Origin: Przewalskia tangutica
Taxonomy: Eukaryota > Streptophyta > Magnoliopsida > Solanales > Solanaceae
NCBI GenBank assembly: GCA_029844215.1
Contig: CM056726.1
Location: 81,149,548-81,213,547, forward strand
Length of the DNA stretch: 64,000 nt
Direction: 5' to 3'
How positions within the stretch are numbered: position 1 is the first letter of the stretch; every line of letters starts with the position of its first letter. Below are positions 49,381-60,815 of this stretch, in pieces. A program made the translations under genes and the position numbers. Below the pieces are notes generated by a model. That model searched no databases, was not told where the DNA came from, and saw nothing but the letters and a program-made list of their open reading frames with translations.

Positions 49381-50932
49381 ATAAGGAATCTTGTATTTAG
49401 AATATTCTACGAAGAGATCTAGAAGTTGATAGACGTTTTATGGCCATTATAGGTTGAAGTACTACGAGTAGCGTATTCTACTTGAAGGGTGGAAAGGGCT
49501 ACCAAGGTTATAGTACTTGGAGCGTTTTGCTAATTGTCGATAACCGTCGCGAGGTATGTGAACCTCTTCCTATCTTTTCTAGCATGATTGTTGTGAACTA
49601 TGTAGTACGGTAGACGTACATGTGCTAAATGAATTTGGTTGGTTTAAAACATAAAGTGTTATAACGGCTTTATGGGAAGTTTGCTATAACAACTTTATGT
49701 AGGTAAAGAAATGGTTTGTGGTTTTTAAAAGATAAGAGACTTGACTTATAAATGACTTGATGTGAAATATTAAGGACTTGGTTTGTGTTAAACAGTTGTG
49801 AAACCACTTTTATGAGAAATGGGTACTTGGGTTTTAAAAGGAATAATATTATATTGATTTCGGAAATGAGAATAAGTATCGAACAAACCACTGCAGCGTT
49901 AATAAAGGAAAATGTATTGACTAATTAATTACTATTAAAACCAGTAGAAACCTCCATCTGCATAGAAGCTAAGATAAGACAAAATTGTATTACATTTCCT
50001 AGATCATGGCGGCTTTAATAAGAATCATTATAAACAAGCATTAATTTTCTTAAATTTCCAAAGTAAGGAACTTGATTTCTAAAAGAAAAGAGACTTGAGG
50101 AATTGAAGAGTTTTTGGTTTAAAAGAAAGACATGGTTTTGTCTTAAATTGGTTTAAATAAGGAATCTTGTATTTAGAATATTCTACGAAGAGATGTAGAA
50201 GTTGATAGACGTTTTATGGCCATTATAGGTTGAAGTACTACGAGTAGCGTATTCTACTTGAAGGGTGGAAAGGGCTACCAAGGTTATAGTACTTGGAGCG
50301 TTTTGCTAATTGTCGATAACCGTCGCGAGGTATGTGAACCTCTTCCTATCTTTTCTAGCATGATTGTTGTGAACTATGTAGTACGGTAGACGTACATGTG
50401 CTAAATGAATTTGGTTGGTTTAAAACATAAAGTGTTATAACGGCTTTATGGGAAGTTTGCTATAACAACTTTATGTAGGTAAAGAAATGGTTTGTGGTTT
50501 TTAAAAGATAAGAGACTTGACTTATAAATGACTTGATGTGAAATGTTAAGGACTTGGTTTGTGTTAAACAGTTGTGAAACCACTTTTATGAGAAATGGGT
50601 ACTTGAGTTTTAAAAGGAATAATATTATATTGATTTCGGAAATGAGAATAAGTATCGAACAAACCACTGCAGCGTTAATAAAGGAAAATGTATTGACTAA
50701 TTAATTACTATTAAAACCAGTAGAAATCTCCATCTGCATGGAAGCTAAGATAAGACAAAATTGTATTACATTTCCTAGATCATGGCTGCTTTAATAAGAA
50801 TCATTATAAACAAGCATTAATTTTCTTAAATTTCCAAAGTAAGGAACTTGATTTCTAAAAGAAAAGAGACTTTAGGAATTGAAGAGTTTTTGGTTTAAAA
50901 GAAAGACATGGTTTTGTCTTAAATTGGTTTAA
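49381..50932 (+). repeat. 776-bp direct tandem duplication in K's 3' LTR
   Basis: ATAAGGAATCTTGTATTTAG begins at 49381 and again at 50157. The copies (49381-50156 and 50157-50932) are nearly identical, and K's 5' LTR has one copy. It duplicates the conserved block. Confidence 0.9.
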
Positions 50933-51429
50933 AACATAAAGTGTTATAACAGCTTTATGGGAAGTTAGTTATAACGACTTTATGAAACAAGAGAATGGTT
51001 TTATCATTAGTTTTAAAATGGTAACTTGACCTTAAAAGGAGAAGTGTTTTGGTCTAAAAAGAAGGCATGGTATTGTCTTAATTTGGTTTAAAAAGGAAAG
51101 TATGGAAGTTGTTTTGGTTTACTTAAAATGTTAGTCACTCTATTTTGATAATACGGGCATCGGTGACCTTTGTAAAAGAAATGGATCTTTTAAAAGAATT
51201 TAACGTCACGTAGTACTTTGGGGTTAAAACCTGGACTTTGGCATAAAATGAAAGTACCTTGAGTTGTGTGTAACTTGCCTATGTTTGCGTGTGATAGCCT
51301 TGTCGTGCTAGTATTGTATTTCTATACCACCGCGTCTCTCGATGGAGGGACGACTGATTTGTTATGATCTTACTTGACGCGTCTGCAGCGATGTGGAGCA
51401 TTCCACGCACGCTTCGTGATTATTATTCC

Positions 51430-51800
51430 ATGGACTAGCTCTCCACGAGGTTTTACCGATTCGGCTTGGTATCCGTAGTTGGCTCGTACTTTCCCGAGGT
51501 CGTGGCTGATTCGGCCAGTATCCGTAGTTAGCCTTCGTATTTGCCCGTTCAGTTTTGTGACGAAGTCTCGTGATTCCGCCAGGTATCCGGTAGTTAGTCT
51601 CAGATTGCCCGCCGCCACGTGGCGCACGTGGTATCTGGTAGTTGGCTTCAGACTTGCCCCGGTCACCTTCGTGGTATGGTTATGTAGATTTGTTGGTACG
51701 ACTTTGGTCTCTGGTAGTTGGCTATCGTACTTGCCGGCCGATTGAGGACGCGACTTTGGTATCCGTAATTAGCCTTCAGACTTGCCCCAGACGGTTGTTA
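51430..51800. repeat. Irregular minisatellite array (LTR K, 3')
   Basis: Same units as 44830-45205 (GGTATCTGGTAGTTGGCT type), with many small differences at CAG/CTG/CCG sites. Confidence 0.75.
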
Positions 51801-52481
51801 TGACACGCGTGGGACACGTGTTCATGTACTCCTTGGTGTTGCTATATCATAGATCGGCGGTGAGGAAGGTATTCCACGGGCACGAATGATGTGGTGGGCG
51901 TGAGACCCATATTTATATTTGAGTTTTAACTTTGAGGGCGTGAGTCCCTGACTTGACGCGTATCGCTACATATTATGTATCGTAGTTTGGTTATCATATA
52001 TGTCTCTGCTTTATATAGACTACTATGATTTCATTTACGTATTTTCGCCACATACTGGTACTGTTAGATCGACCTCCTTCGGGGGGCTGCGTTCATGCCG
52101 TAGGTAGAGGTACATCGGTTGTTGATCTTCGCTCATAGGATCACAGTTCAGCGTATTGGGAAGCTCCGTTTCTCCGGAGGCTTATCTTTTGGTATGTTTC
52201 CCTGAGTTGTAGGTTCTTTTACATTCGTGGTATGGGCCCTGTCCCGTCATAGTTGTGGTTACATTCTTAGAGGTCTGTAGTACTATTGTGGGCAGGGTTG
52301 TAAAGGAAGTAACTGTTCAATTTATGTATATATGCAAGAAGGCAACCGTTTTGGTTGGCCTGTTTTATTATCATATCTCTTGTTTCATGTTTAAGATTTT
52401 ATTTCCGCTGATTTTTCTCTGATGTTGTATCACTAGGGTGCCCGGGGTAAGGCACGATCCACGCCCGGATCGGTCGTGACA

Positions 52482-53206
52482 GTTTAACATCGCCTAAGTG
52501 CCTCAAACATTCGTCGAACGACGCCTCAAAGACCGAGAAATCATCCATAAAAATCTCTATAGTCCTATCCACCATTTCTGAGAAAATTGCCATCATGCAC
52601 CTCTGAAAGGTCGTAGGTGCATTGCAAAGCCCAAATGACATCATTCTGAATGCAAATGTACCAAAAGGGCAGGTGAATGTCATCTTTTCCTGATCTGCTG
52701 GCGCTATCGTAATCTGATGATACCCTGAGTAACCATCCAAAAAACAGTAGTAGTTGTGCCCCGCAAGTCTATGCAACATCTGATCTAGAAATGGCAACAG
52801 GAAATGGTCTTTTCTGGTTTCCTTGTTCAACTTGCGATAGTCAATGCAGATTCTCCACCCAGTAACTGTTCTAGAAGGAATAAGCTCATTCCTTTCGTTG
52901 GTCACTACTGTCGTACCACCCTTTTTGGGTACCACTTGTACTGAACTCACCCATGTGCTATCAGATATAGGATAAATTACTCCAGCATCGAGCCATTTCA
53001 TGATTTCTTTTCTGACTACCTCTTTCATGTTTGGGTTTAATCTCCTTTGTGCCTCAATGGAGGGTCTACTCTCCTCATCTAGACGGATCTTATGCATTAC
53101 TGTTGACGGACTTATCCCCTTTATGTATGCTAATGTCCACCCAATGGCACGCTTGTGAGCCCTCAGTACTCTCAACAGCTTATCAATCTCTACTGTGGAT
53201 AGATGG
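52482..53206 (-). pseudogene. pol: Athila pol, reverse transcriptase portion
   Basis: About 240 codons open on the minus strand, cut at both ends by LTRs. From 53206 it reads STVEIDKLLRVLRAHKRAIG, VSSVQVVPKKGGTTVV, WRICIDYRKLNKETRKDHF, CFLDGYSGYHQITIAP, TFTCPFGTFAFRMMSFGLCN and the catalytic FMDDFSVF. This is the palm and fingers of an Athila reverse transcriptase with its active aspartates intact. Reading continues into K's LTR to 52399, but that tail is not pol. Roughly 130 codons normally found between FMDDFSVF and the RNase H start are absent from the window. It is the same element as 39408-41169. Confidence 0.9.
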
Positions 53207-53691
53207 TGTTACACCCCGTAAATTCAAAAAGATAAGATAAGTTGACAAACATGTGTTGGACGGATTTTGAGTCTACTTTGGAAGGTTGTACCCCAGTTGT
53301 TAAGAATTGATAGGTGTTCAACAAGCCTAGTATAAAGTTTGATGAGTCTAGTTTCCAACGCAACAAACCGCTCGTCGATAGGACATCAGAGAGGAGATGT
53401 ATGGGCGTTAGAAGTTCAATAGGCAGGCGCGGAGGAAGGATTTTCGAATCAGGCGTCGCAGCGCCGCGGCGCCACTAATCCTGAAAATCCTCGGAGGTTG
53501 CAGCGCCGCGGCGGTGGCTGCAGGGCCGCGGCGCCAAGGCTGGATTTTTTCCGCGAAAAGGGCAGAAAACAGGGGATATTTTCGAAAAAGGATTATGGGA
53601 GGGTGACAAGTGTCCCTCCCATCTTGTTGACCAAGAAAAGGGTTCTATTTTAGACCAAGTCATGAAAGACTTGGTCATTTCATCTTAGAAC
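53207..53691 (+). repeat. Fragment F: start of an E-type LTR inserted in Athila pol
   Basis: Starts TGTTACACCCCGTAAATTC and follows LTR E (33052 onward) for about 485 bp. It includes the GC-rich cassette (53420-53545) and the U3 palindrome (53597-53621). It breaks at 53691 where G begins; the rest is outside the window. Confidence 0.75.
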
Positions 53692-54435
53692 TGTCACGAC
53701 CCGACCCCGGGACCGCGACTGGTGCCCTACCTGGGCACCCTTACAGGTAAACATCAGAGAAAATCAGCAGAACATACATGAAACTTATAAATAAAACATC
53801 GGAAGTAAAACAAAGTTAGCCGAGTGGCTACCTTCCAGAACATATATAAAAACAATCAAGCGGTTGCCTTTCTTTTACAAAGCGACCCACACTGTGTGAC
53901 TCTGCACTCTAAGAGTTTTAACATAACCATCGTGGCGGACAGGCCCCGCCATACCCCTGAATATACATGACTCTATTACCCCAGGGAAAACCGCACCAAG
54001 AGCTAAGCCTCCGGAGCAAATGGAGTTTTTTCTCAAAACTGAACCGAGATCCTAAGAGCAAGGATCACCAACCTGGGTACCTAAAACCTGCGGGCATGAA
54101 CGCAGCCCGGCGGGGTCGATAACAAAAATTGCAATATGGAATGTAAATAACGTCAAGAAACATATCATAATCAGACAAAAGAATGACAAGGACAAGTATA
54201 AAAACACATACCAGATCCTGCCGTGTCATTACCACTTTTGAACTTAATCGCACCTTATTATCTTTTCCATTCTCAATAAAAGTTATAGCCACCTTCTTAC
54301 GTACATTATTAGAAAAAGAATCATTAAGTTCATTACTATATAACTTACTTATCTTTCATAAGTATAATCCGGCCCTGTAAGGAGGGGCACCTATACTACC
54401 CGACCCAATCTAGGACGCGATCAAGGTCACATAGT
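53692..54435 (-). repeat. Fragment G: 3' end of a minus-strand LTR, E-like
   Basis: Begins TGTCACGACCCGACCCCGGG and resembles the last 700 bp of LTR E in reverse complement (TACCTGGGCACCCTTACAGG, GCCGAGTGGCTACC). It is cut by H at 54436. No array or gene. Confidence 0.7.
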
Positions 54436-57172
54436 GTCACGACCCGAACCGGGGCCCGTGACTGGTGCCTTGCCCGGGCACCCAAGTAGCCATTCATCAG
54501 AGAAAAATCAGCGGAACATAAAACATCAATATGAAACAAGTGACATGATAAATAAACAGGCCAACCAAAACAGTTGCCTTCTGCATAAATATATACAAAC
54601 CCTGAACAGTTTAATCCTTTTTACAACCACGCCTACAACAAGATTTATAGACCTCTAAGATTTACACAACTATGACGGACAGTGGCCCCGCCATACCCCG
54701 AATGTACAAGAACCTGCACTGTGGTAACATACCAAAGATAAGCCCCTCAAGGAACGGAGCTTCCCAACACGCCGAATGTGATCCTATAAGCGAGGATCGA
54801 CGATCGATGTACCTTTACTGCGGATGAACGCAGCCCGGGCGAGGTCGATAACAGTACCAAGTATGTGAAATCAGAAAATATCAAATGAAATCATAATAGT
54901 CTATATAAAGCAAGAGACATGTATGATAACCAAACTGCAGTTCACAACATAAAAGCAGTCATGTCAAGTCAGGGACTCACGCCCTCAAAGTCACCACTAA
55001 AATATAACTATGGGTCTCACGCCCACAACACCAATCATGTTCGTGATCATGGCCGCGTGCCCCCGACTCGTGATCGGTGTAAACATGTCCATGATGCAAC
55101 AATAATGACAATGCTGCATGGCCACATGCCCCCGGAATTCTACATCGGTGTAGACACGTCCATGTAACATCAACAACAATATACTGGGCGATCAACCCTG
55201 CTGCATGGCCACATGTCCCCGACGTGACGGTGTAGACATGTCCATGTAACATCAATCAATCAAGACAACAATCAAAATGGAAACATACCCGTGGAATTCT
55301 TCACATCGCCAAAGACGCCCAAGTAAGTTCTCAACAAGTCAACCGCCCATCGAGACGCCAGAATACGTAAATACAATACTTGCACAACAAAGGCTATCAT
55401 CACAAGCATAGGCAGGTTTCACCACAACAAGCATATGCAATTCATACACAACTCAAAGTACTTTCATTTTTATGCCAAAGTCCGGGTTTTAACCCTAAAG
55501 TACTACATACGTTAAATTCCTTTTTAAAGAGATTTATTCCTTTTATAAAAGTCACCCGATACCCGTAGTATTAAAAAATAATAGAGTGACTCACATTTTA
55601 GGTAAACCAAAACACTTTCCTTCATAACAACATTCTTTTTCCTAAAGTTCCAGTTTGCCTAATTTCACTTACTCAAGTCTCTTTATTTTAGAAAAGTTTC
55701 ATAGTTCATAGTCTTAATCATTTAAGAATATAATTCTCTTTTAAACAATCTGAGAAAACATATGCCTTATATGAGTGTATGTTATTCCTGTTCATAATCA
55801 ATCTTATTAAGCAGCCATGATCTAGAAAATGTAATATCATTTTGTCTCATCTTAGCTTCTATGCAGATGGAGGTTTCTACTGGTTTTAATATAGTACTTC
55901 ATTTATTCAATACATTTTCCTTTATTAACGCTGCAGTGGTTTGTCGATACACATTCTGATTTCCGAATCAGTAAAACATTATTCCTTTTAACAACCAAGT
56001 ACTCATTACTCACGAATGAGGTTTCACACAAAACTCATATTAATTCATTCAAGTCAAGTCTTTTATCTTTTAAGAATCAGTAAACCATTCTTTTTATCAC
56101 TCTTAAGACGTTATACCTAACTCCCCATAAGGCTAGTACAACTCTTATGTTTTCAAAGCCAAGTATTACTCTTCTTTCAAAAAGGTCTTTTTGAAACACT
56201 TCAAGTTCTTTATTACTACACATCAATTCCGTTATAAGTCAAATCAGTTACCCTTTGAAACCGCAAAGCATTTTCTTACCTACATAAAGCTGTTATAACC
56301 AACTTCCCATAAAGCCGTTATAACACTTTATGTTTCAAACCAATCAAATACATTAAACACATGTACGTCTACCGTACTACATAGTTATACACATATCATG
56401 CTAAAAACGATAGGAAGAGGTTCACATACCTCGCGACGATTATCGACTAATAGCAAAATGCTCCAAGTACCTCAAACCGTCGGCTACTCCTTAAGCCACG
56501 TAGATTGCACCACACGTAGTACTTCAACCTATAAGGCCACAAGGCGCTTATTAACATCTAGATCTCATCGTTCCATATTCTACAGAAAATTCGGCGACTC
56601 TCCCCGCAACAGCGTAAAACTCCTCCCTTATCGAGGCCGGCTACCAAGCCAACCAGGGGGGGGGGGGTTAACACGTCTAACCGGACGTGTACAATTCTAC
56701 TACACAGTAATGCTACACAAGTCTACTGTAATACAGCCCTATGCAATTACAGTTCAGTTCAGTTCTTCTCTTTATTATCCTTCTAGGTGACATCGCTCAA
56801 TTCTTATTCAGCTTAAGTCAAAAGACATACGATTTAACTACGTTCAGTTCTATTCAATACTCATTCTATATATAGTATACTTCAACTATATATTCTAACA
56901 ATCATGTAATTTCCAATTACAATAGGGGGACAAGATATTTACCTCTATAAGCCCAAAATTATCCGAGTTAAATGTCGCTCCTGAACAAGGTTTAGCTCCT
57001 ACTCCGTGCGCTCCAAAACGCTCCAAGAAACCCTTAGAAGTGTCTACACAACTTCTACTTAATACTTCAACTACGGGTGAATATTTTTCCTTAGGGTTTC
57101 GTTTAGTGGCTAAAGGAGGTATAATCGTATTTTCCGGGTTTTTCGTATAAAGGGTACTTTGGAAAGTACTAT
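54436..57172 (-). repeat. Fragment H: minus-strand long LTR, missing its U3
   Basis: Begins TGTCACGACCCGAACCGGGG and contains its own array (55010-55260), the conserved block (about 55810-55960) and the ACGT hairpin region near 56675. It is cut by element I at 57173, before the TATA box and U3. The run of about 12 G at 56655 differs from sister LTRs. Confidence 0.8.
55010..55260. repeat. Minisatellite array, about 75-80 bp units, 3 copies (LTR H)
   Basis: Units contain CATGGCCACATGCCCCCG, a CGGTGTAGACA core and CATGTCCATGTAACATC. Single copies of this unit sit beside the 70-bp arrays in LTR I (57730-57870 and 63480-63640). Confidence 0.7.
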
Positions 57173-57879
57173 TGTCACGACCCGAACCGGGGCCCGTGAC
57201 TGGTGCCTTACCCTGGGCACCCTAGTGATACATACATCAGAGAAAATCAGCGGAACATAAAACATGAGACATTTAACAAGGGATATAATAAATAAACAGG
57301 CCAACCAAAAACAGTTGCCTTCAGTATATACATAAAACCTGAACAGTTTAATCCTTTTACAACCCTGCCCACAACAAGATTGGCTGCACTCTAAGATATA
57401 TTAATGACTATGACGGACAGGCTTCGCCATACCCCGAATGTACAAGAACCTACAACTCGTGGAACACCTACTAAAAGATAAGCCTCCGAGAAACGGAGCT
57501 TCAAATGCGCTGAATCGTGATCCTATGGCGAGGATCCACGATCGATGTACTCTACTGCGGCATGAACGCAGCTCAAGGAGGTCAAGCATAACAGTACCAA
57601 GTATGTGAAATCAGCATAACATCAGAATGAAATCATACTAGTCTATATAAAGCGGAGACATGTATGATAACCAAACTACGCTCACAACATAAAATCATCA
57701 CTCCAATATATCTATGGGTCTCACGCCCACAACATCAATCAGTTCGCATTATGGCCGCGTGCCCCGAATCTTTGACGGTAGACATGTCCATGATGCAACA
57801 ATAATACCAATGTCCCATGGCCACATGCCTGAATGCAGATCGGTGTAGACATGTCCATGTGACCTCAACAACAAGACAA

Positions 57880-58310
57880 AGAATCCAAATGGAAGCATAC
57901 CCGCAGCGCTACGATCGTGGTCGGTATGTCCAAAGTGGAAACAATAAGACAAAGAATCCAAATGGAAGATACCCGCGCGCTCACGATCGTGGTCGATGTC
58001 CAAAGGGAAACAATAAGACAAAGAATCCAAATGGAAGCATACCCGCGCGCCACGATCGCGGTCGAGATGTCCAAAGGGAAACAATAAGACAAAGAATCCA
58101 AATGGAAGATACCCGCGCGCTACGATCGTGTCGGTATGTCCAAAGGGAAATCACAAGGCGATAATCAAATGGAAACATACCCGCGCGCCACGATCGCGTG
58201 TCAAGATATCCAAAGCGATTAACCACAAGACCTTAACCAAAATGGAAGCATACCCGTGCGCTACGCATCGTGTCAGTATGTCCAAAGCGGTTAACAACAA
58301 TAATACTATC
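57880..58310. repeat. Minisatellite array, about 70 bp units, 6 copies (LTR I, 3')
   Basis: Units contain AATCCAAATGGAAGCATACC, CGATCGTG and GTATGTCCAAAGGGAAAC. Variation between units is mostly at the GCGCGCTACGATCG core. Confidence 0.85.
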
Positions 58311-60142
58311 AACAGAACGCATCTGCGGAATTTCTCCACATCACGCCAAGACGCCCAAGTAAGTTCTCAACTACCAACCGACCTCTATCGAAAAGACGCC
58401 AGAACACGAAAACACAACGTTTGTACAATAAAGACTATCATCACAAAGATAGGCAAGTTTCACAACAACAAGCATAAAGTTTCACACAACTCAAAGTACT
58501 TTCATTTTATGCCATAGTCCGGTTTTTAACCCCAAAGTACTACATACGTTAAGTTCTTTTAAAAGAGATCCATTACTTTTTAAAAGTCACCCGATACCGT
58601 AGTATTAGAATGACCAACCCACCTTCCTTTTCAAAACCAAGTAACAACATTCTTTTCCTAAGTTCCAGTTTGCCTAGTTTCAATTACTCAAGCTTCTCAT
58701 TTTCAAATGGTTTCATAGTTCCCAAACTTAATCACTTGATTCCTTTTTAGAACAATTGAGTAACATATGTCATATATGTGAGTAGTTTATTCTTGTTTAT
58801 AACGATCTTATTACAAAGAACCATGATCTAGAAAATGTAATATCATTTTGTCTCATCTTAGCTTCTATGCAGATGGAGGTTTCTACCGGTTTTAATACAA
58901 CACATCATTATTCAATACATTTCCTTTATTAACGCCGCAGTGTCTGTCGATACACATTCTCGATTCCCAAATCAAGAAACATTATCCCTTTAAAACCAAG
59001 TACTCATTACTCATGAATGAGGTTTCACACAAACATCCACATTAAAACAAATAAGTTAAGTCTCTTATCTTATAAGATCAAGTCTCTTAACTTCTAACAT
59101 CAAGAAACCATTTTCACTTACATAAGGTCGTTATAACTAACTTCCCATAAAGCTATTATAACACCCTATGTTTTAAACCAACCAAATCACTTAGCACACG
59201 TGACGTCTACCGTACTACATAGTTCACAACAATCATGCTAGAAAAGATAGGAAGAGGTTCACATACCTCGCGATTTAGTATCGACTAATAGCAAAACGCT
59301 CCAAACAAATGGCTACTCCTTAAGTCAAGTGGATCATTCCACACGTAGCATTTCAACCTATAAGGCCACAAGGCGCTTATTAACATCGTAGAACATTCTA
59401 CGTAAAATTCGCAAAGACTCCCCGCAACAACAGAAATCTCCTCCTCTATCTGGGCCGCTATCAAGCCAACCAGGGGTTATACATCTAACCCGAACGGTAC
59501 AATTCTACTCCACAAGATTACTACACAAGTCTCATCAGAATACATCTATGTAAAACAGATTCTTGAGCTTAAGTCCAAGGCCATTGCCACAAGCTATGTT
59601 CAGTTATATATATATAGTATACTTAAACTATACTTTCCTACAACATGTAATATCCAATTACAATAGGGGGACAAGATATTTACCTCGCTAAGCCCATAAT
59701 TATCCAAATATAAAGTCGATCCTTGGCAATCGTTTAGCTCGACTCCGAGCGCTCAACCCGCTCTAAACCACCCTTAGAAGTTCTAACCAACTTCTACACA
59801 ACACTCCAACGGACTATGGAGATTTTCCTAGGGTTTCGGTTTCTGATCGACGGAAGTATAATAGTATTTACGGGCTTTTCAGATAGGTATAACCTTAGAA
59901 TACAACAAGGTATACTGGTAAGGTAATTTGGGCATTATAACAATACTTTGAGAGTATTTCTACCAAGAGGGGTATTATGAAAACAAACTAGGCTAGTGGG
60001 TACCCCACGCCACACCACAGGAGTGGGTGGCTACCCTCGCCTACCCCACTGTGGGAACTCTCGCCGCTGGGGCCTCACGAAAAGTGGAGGAAGGCTCTCA
60101 AGACTTAGGCATTTTGGATGAAGAAGTCTTCAACCTAGAGGG

Positions 60143-60150
60143 TATTTATA
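60143..60150 (-). promoter_or_regulatory. TATA box of LTR I (3' copy)
   Basis: TATAAATA on the minus strand, about 665 bp from the LTR start because of the longer U3. Confidence 0.5.
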
Positions 60151-60815
60151 GCACAAGCCAAGGCCAACCAATGGCCAAGATCTAGCCAAGTGCTAGGCAA
60201 GTGTAGGCCAAGATTCACCCATGTGTCCTAGCCAACTTGCACACAAAATATCTACCAAAAATATCTCCCACTTGCCTTCCCCAAATCGTCCATGCCGCCC
60301 ACTTTGCCCACCAATGAGAGGGTGCCAAGTGCTGCCCTCTCGTTGGTCCAAAATGTTCCGCCTCTCGAAAAATCCGCAAAAATACTAAATGACATAGCGG
60401 AAATTCCCTACGAAAGTGGAAAACGTTTCGCCGAAAACGACTCTAACCGTGTCACAGACAAACATATTTCGCCCAAAGGTGCCACATTGGGGTGACACGT
60501 GTCGCCCCGATTCGCCCAAAATATTTCGTCTTCAAAATATCCAAAACGCCAAAATCTCAAAATCAAAGCGGGCTACAAAACCGTAAATTTCTCCCGTGGC
60601 CCCACGTGACCATTTCCGAAAATAAAATTCCATAATTCCCTAATATTCCAGAAGTCCGAATACCAAACTGGGAATCCATTCCATTAACGAACCTTTTTCC
60701 TTCACAAAACCTAAACTTTTCCGTGGAAAAAATCGCCTCTTTCTTCCTTTCCATCTTTCTGCAGTATTCTCGCACGTGCGCCCTCGCATACATACCACGG
60801 AACTACGGTATAACA

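Larger units (their letters stand above)
43364..52481 (+). mobile_element. Element K: gag-only LTR retrotransposon with truncated 5' LTR
   Basis: Plus-strand element: 5' LTR remnant 43364-45907, PBS, gag 46114-47352, non-coding region, polypurine tract and 3' LTR 48305-52481. The interior is about 2.4 kb with no pol. The 3' LTR ends inside Athila reverse transcriptase. J's left flank (GCAATG) and K's right flank (GTTTAA) do not form a duplication, so J-K is not one simple insertion. Confidence 0.85.
48305..52481 (+). repeat. 3' LTR of element K (about 4.18 kb, with internal duplication)
   Basis: Starts TGTTACACCCCGTAG and ends CGGATCGGTCGTGACA. It is longer than its sisters because of a 776-bp tandem duplication (49381-50932); without it the LTR is about 3.4 kb. 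It has a U3 palindrome at about 48500-48517, a TATA box at 48701-48708 and a tandem array at 51430-51800. Confidence 0.9.
57173..60815 (-). repeat. 3' LTR of element I (about 3.64 kb)
   Basis: Begins TGTCACGACCCGAACCGGGG and ends GGTATAACA. It has an array at 57880-58310, the conserved block (about 58800-58960), a TATA box at 60143-60150 and a U3 palindrome at 60316-60341. Its U3 (60430-60800) is about 300 bp longer and unlike the others. It includes a second copy of the palindrome region near 60478-60530. Confidence 0.85.

Noticed and set aside
36479..53206. Athila pol as helper for the gag-only elements
   Set aside because: Different LTR ends and polypurine tract, several stops, an 11-kb interruption, and no sequence tie to the gag-only family.
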